DNA from: Phycisphaerales bacterium
GTDB lineage: Bacteria > Planctomycetota > Phycisphaerae > UBA1845
DNA length: 64,000 nucleotides
Direction of reading: 5' to 3'
Assembly: GCA_020639115.1 (NCBI GenBank)
Contig: JACKHG010000013.1
Span: 62,001 to 126,000 of the forward strand
Shown piece by piece: positions 1 to 9,252 of the stretch; the first letter of the stretch is position 1; each line of letters opens with the position of its first letter. The position numbers were made by a program, and so were the translations under genes. Below the pieces are notes generated by a model. That model saw nothing but the letters and a program-made list of their open reading frames with translations, did no database searches and was not told the origin of the DNA.

Positions 1-2
1 CG

Positions 3-572
3 CTGTGCCTGGGGCCGGCGGGCACGGGGAAAACGTACCTCGCGGTGGCGGTGTGCGTCGCGATGCTCAAGGCGCGGGAGATTCGCCGCGTCGTGCTGGT
101 GCGTCCGGCGGTGGAGGCGGGCGAGAAGCTGGGCTTTCTCCCCGGCGACATGCAGGCCAAGGTGAATCCCTACCTGCGTCCGCTGTTCGATGCGATGCAC
201 GACATGATGGGCTTCGACCAGATCAAGCGCTTCATGGACAACGACGTGATCGAGGTGATTCCGCTGGCCTTCATGCGCGGTCGCACCTTGAATCACAGTG
301 CGGTGATCCTGGACGAGGCGCAGAATTCGACGCCGGCGCAGATGCTGATGTTCCTGACGCGCATGGGCCAGCACAGCAAGATGATTGTCACCGGCGACGC
401 CTCGCAGACCGACCTGCCCGACGGGCAGAGCAGCGGTTTGAACGACGCCGTGCGGCGTCTGCGGGGAATCGACAATGTCGCGGTCGTCGAACTGGAGCGT
501 TGTGATATCGTGCGTCACAGGCTCGTACAGGACATCGTGCACGCATACGATGGTCAGTCGCGAGCCCGATAA
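3..572 (+). CDS. phoH: PhoH-family ATPase (5' partial)
   Basis: The reading frame is open from base 3, so the N-terminus lies outside the window. The first visible residues are a Walker A motif, GPAGTGKT (bases 12-35), followed by the PhoH/YbeZ-typical LVRPAVEAGEKLGFLPGD, the Walker B-like ILDEAQN and TGDASQTDLP. About 190 residues remain, which is the C-terminal part of the P-loop domain. PhoH-like proteins are cytoplasmic ATPases linked to RNA metabolism and commonly sit next to ybeY, as here, where the order is phoH, 7TM-HD gene, ybeY. The 117 bp to the next gene allow co-transcription. The family call is secure; the substrate is not shown by the sequence. Confidence 0.93.
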   Translation: MCLGPAGTGKTYLAVAVCVAMLKAREIRRVVLVRPAVEAGEKLGFLPGDMQAKVNPYLRPLFDAMHDMMGFDQIKRFMDNDVIEVIPLAFMRGRTLNHSAVILDEAQNSTPAQMLMFLTRMGQHSKMIVTGDASQTDLPDGQSSGLNDAVRRLRGIDNVAVVELERCDIVRHRLVQDIVHAYDGQSRAR

Positions 573-689
573 TAAGCTCGTAGACAGTATTGTCGGCGCG
601 GGCGGTGCGAAAGGCTTCGAGCCGCGACGCCGCCTCCGCCGATCTACACCAGCCGGAAAACCCATGGGGCCGGCAGGAGCCGTTTCCGC

Positions 690-3062
690 GTGTTTGGCTT
701 AGGCAAGAAGAACACCGGCCGCCGCAAGCGGGCCAAGCAGTTGCGCACCAGCGCCGACGAGGCGCAGTGGCGGACACTGCTGCGCCGCGTGGGATGGTTC
801 CCCGTCGCGGTGTGGGTCGTGTTCTTCGCGCTGATGATGCTGGTGTCCAGCGCCGGCGAGCCCGCTCTGCCCTACACCGTCAACCAGAAGATCGGCCAGC
901 CCATCGCCGCCCGCGTCGATTTCAAGGTGCTCGACGCGGAACTCGCGGCATCCAACATCCGCGCCGCCCGCGAATCGGTCCCCAACTACTACCGCGTCAA
1001 CACCGAACTGATCGACCGCATCGCCGGTGACCTGACCGAGATGTTCGAGGCGGCCCAGGCGAACACGTTCGAGGACTTCAAGAAGCAGATGGAACCGCAG
1101 GGCTGGAAGGTCGACGAGGGCCTCTACGAGCACCTGCACGGCGCCGACGCCATCCGCCGCAAGTCGTTCACGCAGTCCATCGATCTGCTCAAGCGTGACT
1201 TGGCCAAGGAACATACCGCCCGGCCGACCGCGCAGGTCGATCGCGATCCGCCCTCCAAGGCGCTGGACGTCATCGTGACCCGCCCGGCCGAAAAGGAGGG
1301 CGAGTCCGAAACGGTCGAGCGGGTCCCCAAGATCGAGCTGGTGCAGATCGGCAGCACGCTGATCGAGTACCGCGCAGAGAAGCTCGCCTCCAATTTCGAA
1401 CGCGGCCTGCGCTCCGCGGTCGCTGCGTACCTCGCCAACGTGCTGTCGCAGGATCCGATCCTTGTCTTCGACCGCACGGCGACGCTGGAGGCGATGGCGG
1501 CTGCCGAGAAGGCGGCGCCGCCCGGCGAGAAGCTCTTCGAGAAGGACAAGCCGTTTGTTTTTCCCCGGGCGTACGTGGGCAGCGACGGCATCGACCGCGG
1601 CGAGGAGGCGGGCCTGACGCGCAGCGATATCGAGCTGCTCGAAAAGGAAGCGGCTGCCTACCAGGCCTTCCTGAGCAGCGACAAGCCCGAAGCGATCAAG
1701 CTCCGCGCCCAGCGTTTCTACGAGACGATCGGCGTCGGCATGGTGCTTTGCGTGCTCACGCTCTCGCTGTTCGTCTACGTCGGGCTTTACCACCCGCGCA
1801 TCTTCGAGGTGCATGCCCGCACCCTCGCGTTCACCGGGTTGCTGCTCGGCTGCCTCATCGCCGTACGCTTCGTGGATCAGCGCTTCGCGCTGACGCCCGT
1901 GCTGCTCGTCGCGTCGATCCTGACGATCGCCTATCCGCGGCGGTTCGCGGCCGGGGTGACGGTCATCTTCGTGGTGGTCGTCGCCGTGGTCATTCGCGCC
2001 GATATCGGCACGATGGTGACGCTCTTCGCGTGTGGTTACGCCACCGCGCTGATGCTCAACGAGATCCGCACGCGGACCAAGATCATCACGGCGGGCACGA
2101 TCACGGGCGCAATCGCCTTCTTCACGGCGTTCGCGTTCGGCATGATCGGTCACCAGGAACTGCCCTTCGCGTTGCGCGCGGCGGCGTTCGCTGCGGCCAA
2201 CGCCCTGCTGGCGGCGTTGATCATCCAGGGCGCGCTGCCGTTCGTCGAGCGCGGGTTCCGCGTCGCAACCGCCCTCACCCTGCTGGAATACCGCGACGCG
2301 AACCGGCCGCTGCTCCAGCGGCTCGCCCGCGAGGCCCCCGGGACGTACAACCACGCGCTGGTGCTCGGGACGATGTCGGAGGCCGCGTGCAAGGCGATCG
2401 GCGCCGACGGCCTGCTCGCCCACGTGGGCGCGCTCTACCACGACATCGGGAAAATCCTCAAGGCCGAGTACTTCTCAGAGAACCAGCAGGCCCAGATCAA
2501 CCGCCACGACCATCTCGCGCCCACGATGAGCCTGTTGATCATCCTCGGGCACGTGAAGGACGGCCTCGAACTCGCCCGCGAGTACGCCCTGCCCCGCGTT
2601 CTCTATCCGTTCATCGCCGAGCACCACGGCACCACCCTGGTTCGCTACTTCCACCATGTCGCCAGCGAGAAGCAGCCGCGGATCGCCAGCGGCCGGCACG
2701 ACCGTGAAGTCGCGGAGGCGGAATTCCGCTACCCCGGCCCCAAGCCGCAGTCCAAGGAAACCGCCGTGCTGATGCTCTGCGACGGGGTCGAGGGCGCCGT
2801 GCGGGCCCTGCCCGACCCGACCGCGGGCCGCATCGAGGCGATCGTCCACCAGGTGCTCCAGGCCCGCCTCAAGGATGGCCAGTTCGACGAGTGCGACATC
2901 ACCCTGCGGGAACTGCACAAAGTCGAGGAATCTATAGTCAAGAGCCTGTGCACTTTCTATCATGGGCGCGTGACCTATCCGAAGGACACGAAGGACTCGA
3001 GCAGGTCGGACAGCACCCGGGACAGCGCGCGAGCGCCCGCGAGCAAACAACTGGCTGGCTGA
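690..3062 (+). CDS. 7TM-HD (PgpH/YqfF-type) HD-domain phosphohydrolase
   Basis: The protein has 790 residues. It has an N-terminal membrane anchor (about residues 35-55), a roughly 290-residue extracytoplasmic region, a multi-spanning membrane block around residues 345-510, and a C-terminal cytoplasmic HD domain. The HD motif reads ALYHDIGK, with later conserved elements AEHHGTTLVRYF and CDGVEGAVR. This is the layout of 7TMR-HDED + 7TM + HD proteins such as PgpH, which in Firmicutes hydrolyse cyclic di-AMP. The substrate here is inferred from the family. I chose the GTG at 690 because CAGGAG lies 10 bases upstream and the Arg/Lys-rich N-terminus leads into the first membrane segment. It sits between phoH and ybeY, a conserved arrangement. 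Confidence 0.9.
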   Translation: MFGLGKKNTGRRKRAKQLRTSADEAQWRTLLRRVGWFPVAVWVVFFALMMLVSSAGEPALPYTVNQKIGQPIAARVDFKVLDAELAASNIRAARESVPNYYRVNTELIDRIAGDLTEMFEAAQANTFEDFKKQMEPQGWKVDEGLYEHLHGADAIRRKSFTQSIDLLKRDLAKEHTARPTAQVDRDPPSKALDVIVTRPAEKEGESETVERVPKIELVQIGSTLIEYRAEKLASNFERGLRSAVAAYLANVLSQDPILVFDRTATLEAMAAAEKAAPPGEKLFEKDKPFVFPRAYVGSDGIDRGEEAGLTRSDIELLEKEAAAYQAFLSSDKPEAIKLRAQRFYETIGVGMVLCVLTLSLFVYVGLYHPRIFEVHARTLAFTGLLLGCLIAVRFVDQRFALTPVLLVASILTIAYPRRFAAGVTVIFVVVVAVVIRADIGTMVTLFACGYATALMLNEIRTRTKIITAGTITGAIAFFTAFAFGMIGHQELPFALRAAAFAAANALLAALIIQGALPFVERGFRVATALTLLEYRDANRPLLQRLAREAPGTYNHALVLGTMSEAACKAIGADGLLAHVGALYHDIGKILKAEYFSENQQAQINRHDHLAPTMSLLIILGHVKDGLELAREYALPRVLYPFIAEHHGTTLVRYFHHVASEKQPRIASGRHDREVAEAEFRYPGPKPQSKETAVLMLCDGVEGAVRALPDPTAGRIEAIVHQVLQARLKDGQFDECDITLRELHKVEESIVKSLCTFYHGRVTYPKDTKDSSRSDSTRDSARAPASKQLAG

Positions 3063-3088
3063 CGCCTGTGTTCCGCCGGCAGTTTGCG

Positions 3089-3595
3089 ATGGACGCCGAA
3101 ACACCACACGACGAAGACCAGCCCTACGACATACGCGTGGCCTGCGCCGACGCGGCGGCGCCAACGGACGCCGGAGTTGACATCGACTGCGCGCGGATCG
3201 CAGCCGCCCTGCGCCGCGTGCTCGCCCTCCAGGACGTGACGACAGCCGCCCTCTCGGTCGCGATCGTCGATGACGCGACGATGACCGACCTGCACGACCG
3301 CTACATGAACATCCCCGAGCCTACCGACGTGCTGACCTTCGATCTGAGCGATGAGGGTGACGCACGCCGGGTGGACGGTGAAATCGTCGTCTGTATCGAT
3401 GTCGCGCAGCGCGAGGCCGCCGCCCGGGGGCACGCGCTCGCCGACGAACTCCTGCTCTACGCCGTCCACGGCTGCCTGCATCTGCTCGGCTACGACGACC
3501 TGACGCCGGAGGACTCAGCCCGGATGCACGCCCGCGAGGACGAACTGCTCACGGAACTGGGGATTGGGCCGGTATATCGGAGCGCTGCATCATGA
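3089..3595 (+). CDS. ybeY: Endoribonuclease / rRNA maturation factor YbeY
   Basis: YbeY is a zinc-dependent RNase acting in 16S rRNA 3'-end processing and ribosome quality control. The 168-residue protein shows the family core, with PTDVLTFDLSD followed by GEIVVCID and the metal site HGCLHLLGYDD (H-x3-H-x5-D; many homologues have H as the last ligand). The frame is open further upstream into the previous gene, but the ATG at 3089 gives the normal YbeY length and starts after the preceding stop. The stop codon overlaps the next ATG (ATGA at 3592-3595), so it is translationally coupled to the following gene. Confidence 0.92.
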   Translation: MDAETPHDEDQPYDIRVACADAAAPTDAGVDIDCARIAAALRRVLALQDVTTAALSVAIVDDATMTDLHDRYMNIPEPTDVLTFDLSDEGDARRVDGEIVVCIDVAQREAAARGHALADELLLYAVHGCLHLLGYDDLTPEDSARMHAREDELLTELGIGPVYRSAAS

Positions 3596-4314
3596 ACGTG
3601 ACCGTGTGTGCGCCGGTTCTCGATCCACAGTCGCGGTCGCGCAGCGTGGCGGCTGTTCTGAACGCGATCGCCGCAGCCAGTTCGCAGGAGCCGGCGCCGG
3701 ACCTCATCGTGCTGCCCGACTGTTTTCCGGCGGGTCCGGCCGCGCCGCCCCCCTCCGCAGCGATGTGTGTGGGCTTCTGCGAGACGATCGGGCGCGCGGC
3801 GCGGGAATGGGGCGTGTGGATCACAGTCGGGCACCCCACGTACCTCGCCGGCAAGCTGGTGTCCGGTGCGACGGTGTTCGATCCCGACGCGGACGCGTTC
3901 ATGCACTTCCCGCAACCGACGTGCCTACCCTCCGGCGTCGGCGCCAAGCTGCCGTCGCCCACCTGGGCCGTGGCGAACACGCCGCTGGGACGCTGGGCGC
4001 TGCGCACCGCGCAGTCGATGCCCGAGCCCGACTGGGAGACGCACGACGCCTCCCTGGTGCTGCTGCCGGCGCGGGTGAATGATCGACTGGATGTACCCAC
4101 CCTCGCCGCCGCAGCGAGTTCCGCGGACTGCGCCGTCTGTTTCGCGTCGCCGCGGCTGTGCGGCGATGACCACGCCGGCCCGTACGGAGGCATCATCAGC
4201 GCCGAGGGGCAGACGGTCGCCCTGGACCGCGGAGCCGGCACGATCTGGGCCGCGCTGGAGATCCCGGTTGCCGCCGGCGCCGGTCAATCGGAGGAATTCG
4301 GTACCCTTGAGTAA
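3592..4314 (+). CDS. Nitrilase-fold protein, probably non-catalytic
   Basis: This 240-residue protein starts with the beta-strand pattern of the carbon-nitrogen hydrolase fold (VTVCAPVLD at the N-terminus, then LIVLPDCFPAG around residue 40). In active nitrilases the first catalytic residue is Glu in 'LPE'; here it is Asp. The region where the Lys and the nucleophilic Cys (C-Y-D/E) should lie reads AFMHFPQPTCLPS and SLVLLPARVND, with no clear counterparts. The fold assignment is tentative and loss of activity is inferred. The gene overlaps ybeY by 4 bases and the next gene by 8, so it belongs to the same operon. Confidence 0.55.
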   Translation: MNVTVCAPVLDPQSRSRSVAAVLNAIAAASSQEPAPDLIVLPDCFPAGPAAPPPSAAMCVGFCETIGRAAREWGVWITVGHPTYLAGKLVSGATVFDPDADAFMHFPQPTCLPSGVGAKLPSPTWAVANTPLGRWALRTAQSMPEPDWETHDASLVLLPARVNDRLDVPTLAAAASSADCAVCFASPRLCGDDHAGPYGGIISAEGQTVALDRGAGTIWAALEIPVAAGAGQSEEFGTLE

Positions 4315-5590
4315 CCTGCTGCTCATTCTCATCATCGTGCTGACGTTGCTGCTGATCTTCACCGCGACGATCAACATCACGCTGCGGCGCTATTCCCGCG
4401 TGCGCGTTCTGGACATCCTGCAGCGGAAGAACCGCGTCGAGCGCATGGAGCGGCTCGTCGACAGCCAGCACGAACTCGCGATGTGCATGGCGGTGGTGCG
4501 CACCTCGTGCACGCTCGCGGTGGTGCTGCTGATCCACTTCGCCATCACCGAGACGATCTTCACGTCAGCGCTGTGGCAGTACCTCACGACGTTTCTCGTC
4601 ACGCTGGCGATCGTAATCGTCTTCGCCGTGGCGATTCCCTCGGCGTGGGCCCGTTACGCGGGCGAGCCGCTGCTGGTCTTCCTGCTGCCGGGGCTCTTCG
4701 CCCTGCGCGTGGTCATGCTTCCCGTGCGGGCGATCTCGGGGCTCTTCGACACGCTGGTCCGCCGGCTCGCCGGCGTGCCCCACGAGGACGGCGACGATGA
4801 ACTCGCCCGCCACGAGCGCGAACTGCTGCAGGCGGTAAGCGAGGGCAAGATCCTTGGGGCGGTGAACGAGGAAGAGCAGGAGATGATCGAGTCGATCATG
4901 GAGTTCCGCGACTCGGACGTCGCCGAGATCATGACGCCGCGCACGGATATCGAGGCGGTCGAGAAGCACGCCACCCTCGCCGAGCTCAAGGCGCTGGTCA
5001 GCCGCAACGGCCACTCGCGCATCCCGATCTACGACGACAACATCGACAACATCGTCGGCATCATCTTCGCCAAGGACCTGCTCCGCGTGAAGTACGACGA
5101 GCCCTTCGACGCCACCGAGGTGATGCGCGAAGCGCTCTTCGTCCCCGAGACCAAGAATCTCCGCGACCTGCTCCACGAATTCCGCACGCGCAAGGTGCAC
5201 ATGGCCATCGTGCTCGACGAGTACGGTGGGACCGCCGGCCTCGTCACCATCGAGGACATCCTCGAGGAACTCGTCGGCGACATTGTCGACGAGTACGACG
5301 TCGACGAGCCCGAACCGCTCACGCGCATCGACCCGCACACGGTCGACATCGACGCCCGCATGCGCGTCGACGAACTCAACGAGGAACTCGGCGTCGAACT
5401 CCCCGAGGAGGAGGACTACGAGACCATCGCCGGCCTCGTCTTCACCACCCTCGGGCATATTCCCCAGGTGGGCGAACGCTGCGTCCACGACAACATCGAG
5501 TTCGAGGTGATCGACGCCGAGCCCCGCCGCATCAACCGCCTCCGCGTTCACGTCCACGAGGCCACCAACACCGGCGAGCCACACTCCTGA
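4307..5590 (+). CDS. HlyC/CorC-family transporter-associated CBS protein
   Basis: The 427-residue protein has an N-terminal membrane part with hydrophobic segments at about residues 3-22, 60-80, 88-112 and 118-140. A CBS-domain pair follows (IMTPRTDIEAV...SRIPIYDDNIDNIVGII, then VMREALFVPE...AIVLDEYGGTAGLVTIEDILEELVGDI). It ends in a CorC_HlyC domain (ETIAGLVFTTLGHIPQVGE). These proteins are linked to Mg2+/Co2+ homeostasis. I placed the start at TTG 4307: GGAGG at 4290-4294 is 12 bases upstream and this start puts the hydrophobic segment at the N-terminus. A long in-frame extension upstream (from 4079) is a shadow of the preceding gene. The 8-base overlap indicates coupling. Confidence 0.88.
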   Translation: MSNLLLILIIVLTLLLIFTATINITLRRYSRVRVLDILQRKNRVERMERLVDSQHELAMCMAVVRTSCTLAVVLLIHFAITETIFTSALWQYLTTFLVTLAIVIVFAVAIPSAWARYAGEPLLVFLLPGLFALRVVMLPVRAISGLFDTLVRRLAGVPHEDGDDELARHERELLQAVSEGKILGAVNEEEQEMIESIMEFRDSDVAEIMTPRTDIEAVEKHATLAELKALVSRNGHSRIPIYDDNIDNIVGIIFAKDLLRVKYDEPFDATEVMREALFVPETKNLRDLLHEFRTRKVHMAIVLDEYGGTAGLVTIEDILEELVGDIVDEYDVDEPEPLTRIDPHTVDIDARMRVDELNEELGVELPEEEDYETIAGLVFTTLGHIPQVGERCVHDNIEFEVIDAEPRRINRLRVHVHEATNTGEPHS

Positions 5591-5723
5591 CGCCTCCGCC
5601 CCCGCTCTGCAGGCGCCGGGCCGGGCGCTCTGGACGGAATCGCCGCGCTCCGTTTGAATGACGGTGGTTCGGGCGCATGCCCCCGGCATGTGCGATTGAT
5701 GGATAGCGCAGGAGAACATGGCC

Positions 5724-6835
<1,112 letters not shown>

Positions 6836-6839
<4 letters not shown>

Positions 6840-7132
6840 TCCGCGTCGTGCTCCCCTTCCACCTCTGCAACCTGGCGCAGGTCGCCGGCGAAGTGACGCT
6901 CGACGTGCCCGAGCCGGTGACGCTGCGCGCGGCGCTGGACAGTCTGGAGGAACGCTACCCCGTGCTGCGCGGCACGATCCGCGACCACGGTACGCTGCGC
7001 CGCCGGCCGTTCCTGCGTTTCTTCGCGTGCGAACGGGATCTCACCCACGACTCGCCGGACGAGCCCCTGCCGCCGGAGGTCGTCGCCGGCGCGGAGCCTC
7101 TGCTGGTCGTCGGCGCGATTGCCGGCGGGTGA
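6836..7132 (+). CDS. MoaD/ThiS-family small sulfur-carrier-like protein
   Basis: This 98-residue protein has the beta-grasp pattern of MoaD/ThiS (IRVVLPFHLCNLAQVAGEVTLDVPEPVTLRAALDSLEERYP...PLLVVGAIAGG). It ends in the Gly-Gly tail that is adenylated and thiocarboxylated in true sulfur carriers. It is translationally coupled to the BNR gene and followed 3 bases later by an ABM-fold gene. No E1-like activating enzyme, MoaE or ThiG is adjacent. The pathway (molybdopterin, thiamine or another thiocarboxylate donor) is therefore open. It is slightly longer than a typical MoaD of about 80 residues. Confidence 0.75.
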
Positions 7133-7135
7133 ACC

Positions 7136-7456
7136 ATGGCGCTGATCTGCAAGCAAATCACGGTGCACGTGAAGCCCGGCCACCTGGATGCGTACCTCGC
7201 GGCGCAGGAGGTCTGGAACCACGAGACCGCCGCATGCCCCGGCTACGCCGGGTGTTTCGTCGGCCAAGCTCAGGAAGATCCCAATCTCGTGCACGTGCAT
7301 GTGTACTGGCGCAGCCGGACCGACTTGGATCGCTTCATGGCTGAGCAGCATGACCGCATCGCCGCACTGGCGCGGGCTGACGAGCACTACGAGCGCATCG
7401 AAGTCCGCGTGCTCGAGGGCGACCTCGGGCCGGAGTCCGCCGCGCACGGGCTGTAG
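7136..7456 (+). CDS. ABM-fold (antibiotic biosynthesis monooxygenase-like) protein
   Basis: The 106-residue protein has the dimeric alpha/beta-barrel layout of the ABM superfamily. A strand (ICKQITVHVKPGHLDAYLAAQEVWNHETAACPGYAGCFVGQ) is followed by VHVHVYWRSRTDLDRFMAEQHDRI. Members are cofactor-free monooxygenases, haem-degrading enzymes or of unknown function, and nothing here decides which. It follows the MoaD-like gene by 3 bases and closes the three-gene unit BNR / MoaD-like / ABM. It converges on the next gene, 14 bases away on the other strand. Confidence 0.65.
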   Translation: MALICKQITVHVKPGHLDAYLAAQEVWNHETAACPGYAGCFVGQAQEDPNLVHVHVYWRSRTDLDRFMAEQHDRIAALARADEHYERIEVRVLEGDLGPESAAHGL

Positions 7457-7470
7457 GTGCCGCGGTTTGT

Positions 7471-9090
7471 TCAGCCGCCGCTGCCGCCAAGCGCGCGTTG
7501 CAGATAGGCAAAATCCAAAAGATCGATATCGTCGTCCAGATCGAAGTCCAGCGGCCGGCACGATGAAGCGACTGAGACTGCCGGTCCCGTAACGCAATCG
7601 GGCCAAGCGGCGAAATCAGCCAGGCTGACGGCACCGTCGCCGTCGATATCGCCGGGCAGGTATTCGAAAGCGCCGATGTCACGCGCCGCACCGGCCACCA
7701 GCCGCTCGGCCTGGCCGCGGTGAACCAGGTACTGCTGCGTCACGTCGTTGGCTGGCAGGACCTCGGCGCGCAGGCCCGTCGCCGCATCGATCGCCGGCGA
7801 ATCCGCCGCCAAGTGGAAGTTTCCGCCGGCAAGATCGAGAAATCCCGGTGCTACCGGTTCAACCGTCGTCCCGTCGTCGTTCAAGGTCCCCGTCAGCCCG
7901 CTCGATGCCGCGATCCAGCCGGCTTTGAAGAGATTGTGGGTGATATCGAGTTGCCCAGTGGAATCGAGCAGCGCCAAAGCGCCGCCGCCGGATGTGACCC
8001 AGGCGATGTTGTTGCGCGCGTCGCAGGCCTCGTCGTTGGTGGAAAGGCGCAGCAGCGTCATGCCGTCGGAACGCGTGGAGACCACCGTGTTGTGATAGAA
8101 GTACAGGCGCCCCTTGCGGTATGTGGCCGTCACGCCGCTGTCGCCACCGTAATGGACAATCTGGCGGTTGCCCGTCTCCTCGGTTTCGAGAAGGATGTTC
8201 CCGTAGACGATCGTACGCCCGTACTCCGAATCGTTCCGGATCTGGGCGCTGTCCTCCGCGTCGACCAGGTCGAGCTGCCGGTTGCCGCCCTCGATCCAGT
8301 TGTAGCGCACGACCAGGCCGGCGGATCGATCCTTCAGATTGTTGCCGCCCGCACCGCTGCGCAAAGGGCCGAAGCGGTTGAACTGGTAGGTGATGCCGAT
8401 CGCGGCGGTATAGGTGTTATGCTCGTAGATGCTGCCGACGTTGCCGTTGCCGTGGATGAAGCAGCGTTCGATAAGAATATCACGCGATACGTTCTCGTCG
8501 CTGGAGGCCACGAACAATCCGTTGCCGCTGTCATGGATTTCGCAGTCGCGGATGGTGATATGCTCGCCTTTCTCCAGGTAGATGCTGGCGGCATTGTTCG
8601 GATAACTCACCGTCGCTCCGGTATCATCCGTGAACGTGTACGGCGGGCGGGCACTGCGGACATCGAGATGCTCCACGACGATGTAACGCGGCGTCACGTC
8701 CGGCGGCACGCTGGACCCGCCGATCTTGATCACGCCCCGGCTCTCGCTCCAGTAGTCGAGCGCCAGCCGCGTCGTCGCCCCGTTGCCGTCGATCACTGGC
8801 AGTTCGCCCTGCGGACCGGGAATCCCGCGGACCACGATCGGGGCCGCAGCCGTCCCCTGTCGCCCGATCACGAATTTCTCCTGGTAGGATGCCGCCCGCC
8901 AGTGAATGCGCACTTCGTCGCCGGGATCGAGCCCTTCCCACGGAACCGCCCCGATCGACGTATAGGCCTGCCCCGGCCCCACCTCGTACACGGTGGCAAG
9001 GCACACGCTCGCGCCACCCAGCCAGGCCGTCGCGGCGCACACCACAAGAACGGCACTCCATTGGTCGCTTGATCGGTTCACGCGCTTCAT
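7471..9090 (-). CDS. Secreted right-handed beta-helix protein with dockerin-like tail
   Basis: The protein has about 539 residues. It begins with a signal peptide (MKRVNRSS... hydrophobic ...SVCLATVYEVGPGQ). A parallel beta-helix repeat region follows (ITIRDCEIHDSGNGLFVASS, ILIERCFIHGNG, YVGNI-type turns, IVYGNILLETEE). The C-terminus is a dockerin/EF-hand module with two calcium loops (GDIDGDGAVSLADFAAW and DFDLDDDIDLLDFAYLQ). Proteins of this type are often polysaccharide-binding or pectate lyase-like, but no catalytic residues could be assigned. The frame is open to 9174, but the ATG at 9090 gives a proper signal peptide, so I chose that start. Confidence 0.82.
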   Translation of the reverse strand: MKRVNRSSDQWSAVLVVCAATAWLGGASVCLATVYEVGPGQAYTSIGAVPWEGLDPGDEVRIHWRAASYQEKFVIGRQGTAAAPIVVRGIPGPQGELPVIDGNGATTRLALDYWSESRGVIKIGGSSVPPDVTPRYIVVEHLDVRSARPPYTFTDDTGATVSYPNNAASIYLEKGEHITIRDCEIHDSGNGLFVASSDENVSRDILIERCFIHGNGNVGSIYEHNTYTAAIGITYQFNRFGPLRSGAGGNNLKDRSAGLVVRYNWIEGGNRQLDLVDAEDSAQIRNDSEYGRTIVYGNILLETEETGNRQIVHYGGDSGVTATYRKGRLYFYHNTVVSTRSDGMTLLRLSTNDEACDARNNIAWVTSGGGALALLDSTGQLDITHNLFKAGWIAASSGLTGTLNDDGTTVEPVAPGFLDLAGGNFHLAADSPAIDAATGLRAEVLPANDVTQQYLVHRGQAERLVAGAARDIGAFEYLPGDIDGDGAVSLADFAAWPDCVTGPAVSVASSCRPLDFDLDDDIDLLDFAYLQRALGGSGG

Positions 9091-9252
9091 GACCGGGAAT
9101 TCTTGGCGGCGCGTGTGGCCCGTCAATCGCCACGCGTTTTCAGCCTGGATTCGCGGCTGCTGGACCGTCCCCATTCCACCTGTAGCGTCAAAGTGCGGGT
9201 CCGTGCCCGACGAAAACCGGGTTACGCCCGCTGCACTTGAATAGAGCTTGCT

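Noticed and set aside
699..2441. Long open frame (580 codons) on the minus strand
   Set aside because: It is antisense to the HD phosphohydrolase gene. High GC content keeps the opposite frame open and the translation (Gly/Arg/Glu-rich, no domain) is not protein-like. The same applies to other long antisense frames, for example opposite sdhA, the reprolysin gene and the coiled-coil gene.
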